NCBI GenBank assembly: GCA_017963125.1
Contig: JAGCUA010000090.1
Location: forward strand, 1-54,727
Direction: 5' to 3'
DNA from: a bacterium
GTDB taxonomy: Bacteria; UBP6; UBA1177
DNA length: 54,727 nucleotides
Made by a program: the position numbers and the translations under genes. Below the pieces are notes generated by a model. That model was not told the DNA's origin, made no database searches, and was given only the letters and a program-made list of their open reading frames with translations. Positions 8,283 through 16,897 of the stretch are shown here, piece after piece; within the stretch, counting starts at the first letter, position 1, and each line of letters starts with the position of its first letter.

Positions 8283-8753
8283 TTACTCTTCGCCGCGCCC
8301 TTTCCACTGCGGAAAAATCTGCTTCATGACCACGATTTCAGCTTCACGCATCTTTGCGCGTTCCGCAGCCTTGTGATGATCGAAACCCAAAAGGTGGAGA
8401 ATGCCGTGAACGACCATGAAGATCATCTCTTCTTCAAAAGTCGTTCCGTATTTTTCGGCATGACTTGCAACGACGTCCGTGCAGATGAAGATATCACCTA
8501 AAAGAAAAGGTGCGTACTCAGCCCCCTCGCCTTCCGCAAAAGCAAAGGAAATGACGTCTGTCGCTCTGTCTATATGCCTGTAATTGTTATTTATTTCCCG
8601 GATCCCTTCTTCATCGGTGAAAATCACTGAAACTTCGTACGGATCGGTCACCTTCAGATTTTTGTATTTCAGTGCAAGTTTTATCGCTTTACGCATACCG
8701 GCTTTCAGATCGCCCTGGGCATAGTCACATTCCGAAAAAAATGCTGTCTTCAT
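8283..8753 (-). CDS. ybeY: Endoribonuclease YbeY (rRNA maturation factor)
   Basis: YbeY is a single-strand RNase needed for 16S 3' end maturation and ribosome quality control. The 156-residue product carries the zinc-binding signature HGILHLLGFDH at about residues 114-125, and a DRATDVISFAF segment near residue 63 as in the family. AGGAGA precedes the ATG. The start overlaps the stop of the upstream pgpH-like gene by four bases (ATGA), and its stop abuts the lnt start. The pgpH-ybeY pairing is common in bacteria, usually with phoH, which is absent here. Confidence 0.95.
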   Translation of the reverse strand: MKTAFFSECDYAQGDLKAGMRKAIKLALKYKNLKVTDPYEVSVIFTDEEGIREINNNYRHIDRATDVISFAFAEGEGAEYAPFLLGDIFICTDVVASHAEKYGTTFEEEMIFMVVHGILHLLGFDHHKAAERAKMREAEIVVMKQIFPQWKGRGEE

Positions 8754-11509
8754 TTTGTCTCCTGCTCTTTCTGATCGGCTGCAACAGGCTGCGCATTCTG
8801 TTCGGGCGCCGCAGGCTGATCCTTGGGCTCCTTTTGTTCCTTCTGGTCAGCCGCCGCAGGCTGATCCTTAGGCTCCTTCTGTTCCTTCTGGTCAGCCGTA
8901 GCAGGCTGATCTTTAGCCTTGTCCTGCGGATATTTGACCCTGCCGTGATATATTCCGGAGAACGTGTTGACCAGCGAATCCTCTATCGTCTGTAGATCTT
9001 TTGTCGTCAGGTTGCAGTGAACAAACTGGTTTTCTTTGATTTTGCCGGCCATTATCTCCTGGACCCTTGTTTTGATACCGTTTTCGGTCTTCTTGTCCAG
9101 AGAACGGATCGCGGCCTCGCAGCTGTCGGCGATCATCAGAAGCGCCGTTTCCTTCGATTGAGGCGCAGGTCCCGCATACTTGAATTCGGCTTCGGAGACA
9201 TTCGGGTCGGCCTCTTTCGCTTTTTTGTAGAAATATCCGACAAGTGTCGTGCCGTGATGCTCGACTATCGCCGATTCTATCTCTTCTCCGAGATGGTATT
9301 TCTTGGCAAGCTCGAGACCGTATTTCACGTGGTTGGTGATGATCCTCGCAGACATCGTCGGCCTGTAACTGTCGTGCGCATTCTTTTTGTCCCGCTGGTT
9401 TTCCGTGAAATATTCAGGACGCTCAAGCTTTCCGATATCGTGGAAATAAGCCATGACCTTGCATTTGAGCGGATTCAGCCCGAGTTCACGGGCCGCAACT
9501 TCGACAAGCGACGCAACAGTGAGCGAGTGCTGGTAGGTTCCGTTGGCATAGACCGACATCTGCTTGATAAGTTCGTTGCTCATCGTCGAATAGCCGACAT
9601 ATTTGATGTTCGTTACGTAGTCCAAAGTCGATTCGAAAAGCGGGATCATTATCGTGAGCAGACCGCCGGAAAGTATCGCCGCGACAAATGCGCATAAGAT
9701 GGATTTGAAGACGTCTATACCGCTGTGGTTCAGGGAGAGGTCAAGCATACAAACCACAAGAGCGAGTCCCATGGCAAAGATCGAAAACTTGAAAGCCTGC
9801 CACATGATCTGGCTCGAAGATTCGACATGGAAGATGATATACATGAAAGTAAGCGAACTGAAGATATAGAAAACCGGAATGAAGTAGTTTTCAGGGAACA
9901 GCATCGTTAGCGCGGCAGAAAGAACAAAAAGGAAAAAGCACGCCGTTTCGGTATTGACAAGGACCCTAACCGCAGCAACAAAGAACGGCAGCGGAAAGAA
10001 GAAGTATACCGCCTTGTTGTCGATGGTGACTTCCTGGATCCATGGCATAGCGTAGCGCAGCAGAAAAAGCGCGACCGACATCAGCAAAGTCATCAGCAGA
10101 AGATCTTTGTTGCGGTATTTGAATTTGCCGATCGAGCGCGTAAAAACGAGGAAAACTATCGAAATGAAAGCAGCGATGTAGAAGAAATTGCCGAAAAAGA
10201 AATGTTCGCCGGAAATGTTGTCGGACTGTTCCTGCATGACTTTGAAAACTTCGATATCCTCTTTCGTGATCACAGCTTTGGACGAAATGACACGCTCGCC
10301 TCTCACGATCTTGCGTTCAGATTTCTGAGCGTTGTTTTTCGCTTCGATTTTGTTGTATTCCGTGATTTCGGCGTTGTAGAAAATAGAATCCTTCATCGTC
10401 CATGAACCGACTTCAGCGACGATTTCAAAACCGTGATCCGTAAAATCGGACATATTGAGCTTGTCCTTAGTGTGAAGGATCTCCGCTTTGAGAGCCACAG
10501 AATTGATTATTTTGCCTGTCTGGACAAAAAGCGAATTGATTTTGATCGCATCGGGAGAGACCTCCTGCGAATACGAATCCTTTTTCTTGACTACGATATG
10601 CTTTGGAACGTAGTCGGCCGGGATCCCTTCACGCAGGATATAGTAGTCGTTCTGGTTGAAGTAGTCCGAAATTTCGGCTATAGCCTCCGGGATCCGTGCA
10701 GGAAAAATATTGTCGGAGAGATCTCTGAAAACGTGGTTGGAGAGCGGTGTACCGATTATCCGCTCGAAATCGCCGCGTTTTTTCATGAAAACAGCCGGAA
10801 GCCCGGTTTTGAACTCCCTGAGATCGCTGTTGTTGCCGGAATTTATTACATAATCTGCAAGAATGTCGTGAAATTCAGGCGGGAACGGAAGATTTTTTGC
10901 AACGATCGTCTCCTTTATGTTCTCTTTTGCCGCCTCGCGCATCATTTTGAAAGCTTCGCTGAGAGCGTCCAGATTCTTCCTCTGATCGACGAAATCGTAG
11001 GTGTTCGGCACGTCTTTCTGCGCCCGTTCCTGATTTTTCGCTGTCTCTTCCTCGTTTATTATGGTGTAGTCCTTGTCGGCAACTATGGAATGGTCGATAA
11101 TGTGACCGATATTTTTTTCTTCCACAGGATAACTTTCCTTTCCGGAATCGGGAATCAGGAGCCACGCAATAAAAACAGTAAAAACAAAGAATATTATAAA
11201 GCGGGACTTAGTATCCTTCTGACGCAGCCAGCCGACATATTTTTCAGAAAAATCGTCGAACCTTTCGAGCAGTGTGACGTAGTAAAATATCACGGAAAAG
11301 ACGAACCAGACAAATATCTGAGGTGAAGATTCACGCTTTTTCTGCCATGAATCATAGATTTTATAAGGCTTTTCAAACTTGCCGAACCGCCAGCGGAAAA
11401 TATCCTCATCTTCATTTTCAGATGATTTTTCCATAATGAATTTCAGCTTTTTGAACTCTTTGATCAGCCTGACATTAAGTTCGTCGTTTGTCTCTCGTAA
11501 ACTTCCCAT
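8750..11509 (-). CDS. pgpH: 7TM-HD family phosphohydrolase (PgpH-like, putative c-di-AMP phosphodiesterase)
   Basis: A 919-residue membrane protein with the PgpH layout: a long charged N-terminus, a first membrane segment near residue 105-120, an extracytoplasmic 7TMR-HDED region (about 120-430), seven helices (about 450-640) and a C-terminal HD domain. The HD motifs are YQHSLTVAS (near 660), AYFHDIGKLERPEYF (near 689), VEHHGTT (near 750) and LMIADSCEAA. Listeria PgpH hydrolyses c-di-AMP; the same activity is inferred here. The extreme C-terminus is an unusual Lys/Asp/Gln/Pro/Ala tail built from 15-residue repeats (KDQPAAADQKEQKEP). GGAGAG precedes the ATG. It heads the pgpH-ybeY-lnt group. 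Confidence 0.92.
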   Translation of the reverse strand: MGSLRETNDELNVRLIKEFKKLKFIMEKSSENEDEDIFRWRFGKFEKPYKIYDSWQKKRESSPQIFVWFVFSVIFYYVTLLERFDDFSEKYVGWLRQKDTKSRFIIFFVFTVFIAWLLIPDSGKESYPVEEKNIGHIIDHSIVADKDYTIINEEETAKNQERAQKDVPNTYDFVDQRKNLDALSEAFKMMREAAKENIKETIVAKNLPFPPEFHDILADYVINSGNNSDLREFKTGLPAVFMKKRGDFERIIGTPLSNHVFRDLSDNIFPARIPEAIAEISDYFNQNDYYILREGIPADYVPKHIVVKKKDSYSQEVSPDAIKINSLFVQTGKIINSVALKAEILHTKDKLNMSDFTDHGFEIVAEVGSWTMKDSIFYNAEITEYNKIEAKNNAQKSERKIVRGERVISSKAVITKEDIEVFKVMQEQSDNISGEHFFFGNFFYIAAFISIVFLVFTRSIGKFKYRNKDLLLMTLLMSVALFLLRYAMPWIQEVTIDNKAVYFFFPLPFFVAAVRVLVNTETACFFLFVLSAALTMLFPENYFIPVFYIFSSLTFMYIIFHVESSSQIMWQAFKFSIFAMGLALVVCMLDLSLNHSGIDVFKSILCAFVAAILSGGLLTIMIPLFESTLDYVTNIKYVGYSTMSNELIKQMSVYANGTYQHSLTVASLVEVAARELGLNPLKCKVMAYFHDIGKLERPEYFTENQRDKKNAHDSYRPTMSARIITNHVKYGLELAKKYHLGEEIESAIVEHHGTTLVGYFYKKAKEADPNVSEAEFKYAGPAPQSKETALLMIADSCEAAIRSLDKKTENGIKTRVQEIMAGKIKENQFVHCNLTTKDLQTIEDSLVNTFSGIYHGRVKYPQDKAKDQPATADQKEQKEPKDQPAAADQKEQKEPKDQPAAPEQNAQPVAADQKEQETK
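8815..8918 (-). repeat. 45-bp coding tandem repeat in the pgpH tail
   Basis: Near-identical 45-bp units begin at 8815, 8860 and, incompletely, 8905. They encode the 15-residue unit KDQPAAADQKEQKEP. Differences are a few single bases, suggesting recent expansion by slippage. The reading frame is kept because 45 is a multiple of three. Confidence 0.85.
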
Positions 11510-11570
11510 TTCTCTCCGTAGACAAAAAACGGGGCATTATGAACCAAAATGCCTTTCAAGTCAAAATTGT

Positions 11571-11670
11571 CGTTATCGTCATAACGTTATTATCGTTATT
11601 ACCGGTTCGCCGCCCCGTGTCGGTATTCCGTTATCCCGTTATAACGTTATAACGACAAAATCTGGCGGCG
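11571..11670. repeat. Tandem-octamer intergenic element C with inverted-repeat ends
   Basis: CGCCGCC (11608-11614) and GGCGGCG (11664-11670) are exact inverted repeats enclosing in-phase octamers ATTCCGTT, ATCCCGTT, ATAACGTT, ATAACGAC (11625-11656). Left of them, 11571-11607 holds looser units of the same type (ATAACGTT and relatives). It fills the gap between the pgpH start and the transporter stop. Confidence 0.75.
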
Positions 11671-11677
11671 TCGAACT

Positions 11678-13924
11678 TTATCGATAAGAACGATTCTTTT
11701 CTTCCCCGGTCTCAAGCAGCTGCCCTTGGAAAATTCCTGAATTTTTGATGAAAAACACTGCTTTCAGAGGTTCTGCAAAAATTTTGAGTTTCTCCGCATA
11801 GCCCTCTTCCTCACCTTTTTCCGGCGTATTCAGGCCGAGAAAAACAACATCTGCCGAACTGCTGACGCGGCTTAAGACATGCTCGAAAAGTTCATCCTTT
11901 TCCTTAATGATTATCATCGGCTCTGCTGCGATCCTCGAATCGGCCGAAAGTTTCCTGAGTTCTGCTTCAGCGCTTTCCTTCGCAGATTCATCGGGAATCA
12001 TTCTGAGAAGTTTTATTACCGCGTTATCCCAGGCCGGAGACTTGGTAAGAAGATAAGCCAGAAGCAGCATCAGATCGCCGTTTCTCTGCAAACCGCCCCA
12101 CCAGACATGGATAGTTTTCTGAGTGTTTTTCACATTGAAATCAGATGAAACTTTGCCGATGACCGTCGATTTTTTCAGAGCGGCCATCCGGCGCATTACC
12201 GCAAGATAGCGCGGAAGATAGAAATCGACATTGTCTGGCCAGCACATCATTATCGTATTGGAGCGGAGCCCTGCCATTCCGTTTGACTGAACAGCCGAAA
12301 GGACACCGTCTTCGAAATTTTCCATAACAGTGACTTCCGGAAAAACCGAAAGGGAGTTCTTTTTGTAAAATTCCTCCATAAAATCGACTTCTTTATCGAT
12401 TTCGATGTTTTCTTCGCCAAGCCTGCCGAATATGATTTTCGTGACCGTGACTATTCCGCTGCTTAGACCGAAATCAGATGCAAAACCGACAAGTTTGAGT
12501 TGTTTTTCGTTGTCGTTTATGAAAACCTGAATGTAGGGACGCCAGTTTCTCGGAGTCATTTTGAGATCTTTGAGCTGGATAAGCGAATTTTTGACAAGAT
12601 TTTCGTAAACACCGCGCCTCGCATCTCCTGTTGCCGAATTTTGCGCCGCGACACGTCTCAGAATAAAGTAAAGTATGACTTCGATAATTATCGCGACGAT
12701 GCTGAGCAGCGGATCAATCAGGAACATTACGATTATGCAGGCGACTCCGCCGACAAGACTGATTATCGCAGGGATTTTGAACTGCGGACGCCATGAAGGC
12801 TCATTGCTCAAAGTCTCAAGCGCAGCAGTTATGTTGACGATTCCGTAAACTGTAAGGAAAAATATGGTAAGGATCGAAGCAACGGTGTTGAGGTCGCCGA
12901 GAAAAACGGCGCCGCAGGCAATGATAAGCGAAAGAGAGAAGGAGGCGTACTCCCCTTTTTTCGATTTCAGAAAGCCGAGCGCCTTTTTGTTTCCGACCTG
13001 ATCACACGCCATCGCGATGAAAGTTCTCGGAGCACCGAGCATCGAACCTACGGCACTTGAAAAAATCGCACCGAAAAGCCCCGGAAGAATTACGATATTG
13101 CCGTTTACAGGCGAAATCCTTGACCATATCATCTGGTCCTGAAGCATCTCTTCGGGAGTAGCACCCATCGAAAGAAAAAGAGGAAGCGTAACATAAAACG
13201 CAAAACCGGTGAGAGTCGCTGCGATCGCACCTACCGGGATCGATTTCTGCGGATTTTCAAGGTCTCCCGAAAGTCCCAGACCCGCCATAATGCCGCTCAC
13301 GGCAGGAAAAAATATCGCCATCGCAGTGAAAAACGAAAGGTCGCCGCGTTTTTGGAAAATTTCTCCGGCACTTGTCGGGAAAGTCGAAAAACAACCGATG
13401 AAACTCCCTTTCATAAATGCGCCGATTATCAGGAAAAGTATTGAAACTGCTACGAAAATCATAACAGGGATCTGCGTTTTCATCGCAAAGCCGGCTCCGA
13501 CGAATGAAACTGCCGCAACTATCGCGATTATCCCGAAAGTTACAGCATAAAGCGAAAATGAAGTGTCAAAAAGCATCTTTATGACTTCGGCGAGACCGAA
13601 CGAATAGAGTGTTATCGAAAGTGCCTGCGAAAGGAAAAGCGGAAGTCCGACCGCGCCGCCGATCTCAAATCCGAGACTTCTCGAAACGATGTAATATGCG
13701 CCGCCGACACCCACTTTTTTGTTGGTTGCGATAGACGAAAACGACAGTGTGGTTATCAATGTTATCGAATTGGAGATAAGAACGATGAAAACCATCGGCC
13801 AGAGCCCCATCTTTCCGACGAGTTCTCCGGCACGCATATACATGATGACGCCGAAAATCGTGAGAATCGTCGGAGTATAAACTCCCAAAAAGGTCCCCAG
13901 CTTTTTTGTCTCGTCCTTTGCCAT
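11678..13924 (-). CDS. APC-superfamily transporter, cation-chloride cotransporter (SLC12)-like
   Basis: The 748-residue product opens with GTFLGVYTPTILTIFGVIMY, the characteristic TM1 region of cation-chloride cotransporters, and has GVGGAYYIVSRSLG in TM3, then further helices to about residue 430. A large soluble C-terminal region (about 450-748) resembles the SLC12 regulatory domain, with QLKLVGFASDFGLSSG near its start. Such proteins move Na+, K+ and Cl- or amino acids; the substrate is not determinable here. The ATG at 13924 is preferred over the TTG three bases upstream because AAGGGG lies 7 nt before it. The gene is divergent from gmd. Confidence 0.82.
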   Translation of the reverse strand: MAKDETKKLGTFLGVYTPTILTIFGVIMYMRAGELVGKMGLWPMVFIVLISNSITLITTLSFSSIATNKKVGVGGAYYIVSRSLGFEIGGAVGLPLFLSQALSITLYSFGLAEVIKMLFDTSFSLYAVTFGIIAIVAAVSFVGAGFAMKTQIPVMIFVAVSILFLIIGAFMKGSFIGCFSTFPTSAGEIFQKRGDLSFFTAMAIFFPAVSGIMAGLGLSGDLENPQKSIPVGAIAATLTGFAFYVTLPLFLSMGATPEEMLQDQMIWSRISPVNGNIVILPGLFGAIFSSAVGSMLGAPRTFIAMACDQVGNKKALGFLKSKKGEYASFSLSLIIACGAVFLGDLNTVASILTIFFLTVYGIVNITAALETLSNEPSWRPQFKIPAIISLVGGVACIIVMFLIDPLLSIVAIIIEVILYFILRRVAAQNSATGDARRGVYENLVKNSLIQLKDLKMTPRNWRPYIQVFINDNEKQLKLVGFASDFGLSSGIVTVTKIIFGRLGEENIEIDKEVDFMEEFYKKNSLSVFPEVTVMENFEDGVLSAVQSNGMAGLRSNTIMMCWPDNVDFYLPRYLAVMRRMAALKKSTVIGKVSSDFNVKNTQKTIHVWWGGLQRNGDLMLLLAYLLTKSPAWDNAVIKLLRMIPDESAKESAEAELRKLSADSRIAAEPMIIIKEKDELFEHVLSRVSSSADVVFLGLNTPEKGEEEGYAEKLKIFAEPLKAVFFIKNSGIFQGQLLETGEEKNRSYR

Positions 13925-14035
13925 CAAATAACCCCTTGAATTTATTTAACAATATAAAATTCTTATCCAAAAAGCGAGAAATAAATCGCAGGCATTATAG
14001 CCGGATTTTTCAAAATTACGATTTTTATCCATTTC

Positions 14036-14063
14036 TTGACTAAGAGACGCCGCTCAATAAAAT
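14036..14063 (+). promoter_or_regulatory. Probable gmd promoter
   Basis: TTGACT (14036-14041), a 16-bp spacer and TAAAAT (14058-14063), 34 bp before the gmd start codon. On the opposite strand a TATAAT (13994-13999) could serve the divergent transporter gene, but its -35 is weak. Confidence 0.6.
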
Positions 14064-14097
14064 TTTGCGTTTTTGCTGTTTTATTTGGAGAAAAACG

Positions 14098-15237
14098 ATG
14101 ACGAAAAAAGCGCTTATCACGGGGATCACTGGACAGGACGGCTCCTATTTAGCTGAATTTCTGCTTGAAAAAGGTTATGAAGTCCACGGCATAAAAAGGA
14201 GAAGTTCATCCTTCAACACCGACAGGATCGACCACATCTATAAAGATATCCACGATAAAAACAGGAAGTTCACACTGCACTACGGCGATCTCACCGACGC
14301 TACGAACCTCATCAGAATAATGCAGGAAGTCAAACCTGATGAAATTTACAATCTTGCGGCACAGTCGCACGTCAAAGTTTCGTTCGAGACTGCCGAATAC
14401 ACTGCAAATTCAGACGCCCTGGGAACTTTGAGGCTCCTCGAAGGGATCAGGATCCTCGGAATGGAGAAAACGACGAGATTCTATCAGGCTTCGACCTCCG
14501 AGCTTTTCGGCAAAGTCGCAGAGATCCCGCAGAGCGAAAAAACGCCCTTCTATCCGAGAAGCCCTTACGCAGCAGCAAAGATCTACGCATACTGGATAAC
14601 AGTCAACTACCGTGAATCATACGGGATTTTCGCCAGCAACGGCATACTTTTCAACCATGAATCACCGCGCCGAGGAGAGACTTTCGTCACAAGAAAGATC
14701 ACCCGTGCCGCAGCAAGGATCATCCTCGGTCTTCAGGACATGCTTTATCTCGGCAACCTTGATGCGAAACGTGACTGGGGACACGCGAAAGACTACGTCA
14801 AGGCGATGTGGCTCATTCTTCAGCACGAAAAACCTGATGATTTCGTCATAGCAACCGGCAGGACTTCTTCTATCCGCGATTTCGTAAGACTGGTTTTCGA
14901 TTGTGTCGGAATAAAGGTCGCGTTTGAAGGAAAAGGAATTGACGAAAAAGGTGTCATTGAAGATATCGATACAGCAAAACTATCCGGATTTACTAAAGAA
15001 ATCAAAATCAAAAAAGGTCAGGAAATAATCAGTGTCGATACGCGCTATTTCCGTCCGACCGAAGTAGATATCCTTCTCGGGAATCCGGAAAAAGCTGAAA
15101 AAACGCTCGGCTGGAAAGCCGAAACATCTGTCGAGGAACTTGCCCGTGAAATGATGTTCGCAGATATCGACGAAGCGAAAAAAGAGGCTCTGCTAATCGG
15201 AAACAACTACTTTGTCCGCGAAAATTACGGGGATTAG
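14098..15237 (+). CDS. gmd: GDP-mannose 4,6-dehydratase
   Basis: Gmd converts GDP-D-mannose to GDP-4-keto-6-deoxy-D-mannose, the entry to GDP-fucose, GDP-rhamnose or GDP-perosamine for surface polysaccharide. The 379-residue SDR protein begins with the NAD(P)-binding [20 protein letters not shown], followed by the family-specific [12 protein letters not shown], then STSELFGK and the catalytic SPYAAAK (Tyr157, Lys161), and [16 protein letters not shown]. The start is ATG 14098 with GGAG upstream; an in-frame earlier ATG at 14065 lies within the promoter and is rejected. No fucose synthase or glycosyltransferase gene is adjacent, so the end product is unknown. Confidence 0.96.
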   Translation: MTKKALITGITGQDGSYLAEFLLEKGYEVHGIKRRSSSFNTDRIDHIYKDIHDKNRKFTLHYGDLTDATNLIRIMQEVKPDEIYNLAAQSHVKVSFETAEYTANSDALGTLRLLEGIRILGMEKTTRFYQASTSELFGKVAEIPQSEKTPFYPRSPYAAAKIYAYWITVNYRESYGIFASNGILFNHESPRRGETFVTRKITRAAARIILGLQDMLYLGNLDAKRDWGHAKDYVKAMWLILQHEKPDDFVIATGRTSSIRDFVRLVFDCVGIKVAFEGKGIDEKGVIEDIDTAKLSGFTKEIKIKKGQEIISVDTRYFRPTEVDILLGNPEKAEKTLGWKAETSVEELAREMMFADIDEAKKEALLIGNNYFVRENYGD

Positions 15238-15298
15238 CTTTTTTCAAAAATTCGTCCAAAAAATTCATAAAGTAAAATTTTTCCTGAACAAGCGTTGT

Positions 15299-15334
15299 AA
15301 AGTTGCTATTTTATTTAGCAATTTCAGCAACTTT
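15299..15334. promoter_or_regulatory. Inverted repeat between gmd and the V-ATPase operon
   Basis: AAAGTTGCT (15299-15307) and AGCAACTTT (15326-15334) form a perfect 9-bp inverted repeat with an 18-nt A/T-rich loop, followed by CTTTTATTT. It may be a weak terminator for gmd or an operator, because a promoter-like pair begins 8 bp further on. Its role is undecided. Confidence 0.45.
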
Positions 15335-15341
15335 CTTTTAT

Positions 15342-15370
15342 TTGACTTTTACATTGCCGAAATTAAGATA
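15342..15370 (+). promoter_or_regulatory. Possible V-ATPase operon promoter
   Basis: TTGACT (15342-15347), 17 bp, AAGATA (15365-15370), about 50 bp upstream of the first V-ATPase start codon. The -35 is good and the -10 poor. Confidence 0.4.
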
Positions 15371-15420
15371 GCCGCTGTTGAATTGGTTGAATGTGTTTAA
15401 ACATAACTTTGGAGGCAAAA

Positions 15421-16053
15421 ATGGGCGAAGCTCAAAACACGAAACTCAATGTTACCGACAGCAAAATTAAGGACATCACCGATTTCCTTAAATCTTCCGT
15501 TCTTGAACCTGCCGAGCAGGAAAAGGCCACCATCCTTTCCGATGCAAAAAAAGAATCCGCAAAAATTATTGCAGACGCCAAAAAAGAGGCGGAGTCGATA
15601 ATCGAAAACGCGAAAAAAGAAGCGGAGACGATGAAACACAACACCGAATCGGCTCTTAAGATCGCGGCAAAACAGTCTGTCGACAAGCTCAAACTCGTTC
15701 TCGAGAAAGAAGTTCTCACGGCGGCTGTAGCAACTCCTGTAAAAGAGGCTATGAAGAGCGAAGCGCTCATCAAAGAGTTCGTTTCGGAATTCCTTAAAAT
15801 ATATGCAGACAAAGGTTCTTTCTCGGTAGAACTTCCGGCTGCGCTCAAAGACAAACTTTCCGCTTATGTTAAAAGCCAGATCGATTCGCTCGGCGCGAAA
15901 GAAATCAAGCTCAGCGACGAGACGCTTCCTTCGGGATTCGCTGTGATCGCTGCAAACGGCGCTCTCCGCTACGATTTCACCGATGAATCGGTCGTTGAAC
16001 TGCTTACAGAATACATCAGACCCGAACTTAGAAAAGCTCTGTTCTCGAAATAG
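15421..16053 (+). CDS. atpE: V/A-type ATPase subunit E (peripheral stalk)
   Basis: A 210-residue protein with a long Ala/Lys/Glu-rich heptad region (about residues 30-90, repeated DAKKEA-type segments) followed by a compact C-terminal domain, the usual layout of V-type subunit E, which forms the peripheral stalk holding the catalytic head. It is first in a run whose order E, DUF2764, A, B, D, I, K is known from Bacteroidetes and Chlamydiae. The start is ATG 15421 with GGAGG 5 nt upstream. The subunit E call rests on coiled-coil shape and gene position more than on strict motifs. Confidence 0.85.
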   Translation: MGEAQNTKLNVTDSKIKDITDFLKSSVLEPAEQEKATILSDAKKESAKIIADAKKEAESIIENAKKEAETMKHNTESALKIAAKQSVDKLKLVLEKEVLTAAVATPVKEAMKSEALIKEFVSEFLKIYADKGSFSVELPAALKDKLSAYVKSQIDSLGAKEIKLSDETLPSGFAVIAANGALRYDFTDESVVELLTEYIRPELRKALFSK

Positions 16054-16067
16054 CGGGGTGATTAAGC

Positions 16068-16883
16068 ATGAAGTTTAATCACTACACGATAGCGGCTCTG
16101 CCCCAGCTCACCTGGGACGGCGACCTTCCGTGCACCCTGGCCGAGCTTCTCGAGGAATTCGACATGCAGCTCGAGCCTCTGCGCGACGGGATCCGCTCTA
16201 TCCTTCTTCTCGATGACATCAGAAATATCGAGCTCATCATAAAATCAAGGCTTGCCGCTGAAGAGGGCAAAGTTATAGACTTTTTCCGCGCCGGCATGAC
16301 AAAACCCGAAGAGCTTGAACTTTTCGTCGATGACCCGAGACACAATGCTCCCGACGGATATCCCGAATTTATCGAGGATTTCTTTGAGTCGGCGAAAACA
16401 AACGAAGAGAGAAACGCAAAGATCGAAGAGCTTTACACCGGCTACTATACCTGGTTGTCCGCGAACAAAAACCCGTTCCTTGCACGCTACGGCGCTAACA
16501 TGATGACGGTTTACACGATTGTTTCGGCTCTCAGAATGCTGAAAAACGGCACCGACCTCGACAAGCACTTAAAAGGCGATACGGACGCGGTCAAACTCAT
16601 ACTTGAAAACAGGAACAACGCAGACCTCGGGCTTAAAGGCTATTTCCCGGAAGTTACCGAAATTGCGGCACTTTTCGACAAGGAGAAAACTCCGGACGAA
16701 GTCGAGAGAGAACTCGACAGGATCCGATTCAACCTTCTTGAAGAAACCGGTCAGGAAAAGCCTTTCGCCGACCACATCATCTACGGCTACATCATCGGTT
16801 TCCAGATGAAAGACCGCTGGATGACGCAGAGCGACGAAGCCGGAATGAAGATTTTGGAAAACATAATCAATGGAAATTACTGA
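16068..16883 (+). CDS. DUF2764 family protein of V-ATPase operons
   Basis: A 271-residue protein, mostly helical and acidic by composition. It opens with NHYTIAALPQLTWDGDLP and continues with DIRNIELIIKSRL, as in DUF2764 proteins encoded between subunits E and A in Bacteroidetes- and Chlamydiae-type V-ATPase operons. Those operons lack a recognisable subunit C, so DUF2764 may replace C as the link between the central shaft and the membrane ring; that role is inference. It lies 14 nt after atpE and 14 nt before atpA, within one transcription unit. Confidence 0.82.
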   Translation: MKFNHYTIAALPQLTWDGDLPCTLAELLEEFDMQLEPLRDGIRSILLLDDIRNIELIIKSRLAAEEGKVIDFFRAGMTKPEELELFVDDPRHNAPDGYPEFIEDFFESAKTNEERNAKIEELYTGYYTWLSANKNPFLARYGANMMTVYTIVSALRMLKNGTDLDKHLKGDTDAVKLILENRNNADLGLKGYFPEVTEIAALFDKEKTPDEVERELDRIRFNLLEETGQEKPFADHIIYGYIIGFQMKDRWMTQSDEAGMKILENIINGNY

Positions 16884-16897
16884 TAGGAGACTTGCAA

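Noticed and set aside
7738..8307. Minus-strand frame overlapping the start of lnt
   Set aside because: Same strand but another frame inside lnt and the ybeY end; lnt has intact helices here and catalytic motifs further on.
10433..11326. Long plus-strand open frame of about 297 codons
   Set aside because: It is antisense to the N-terminal part of the PgpH-like protein, which has clear domains; no ribosome site or recognisable protein.
14065..14097. Earlier ATG for gmd
   Set aside because: It falls two bases after the -10 element; the later ATG has GGAG and starts at the conserved N-terminus.
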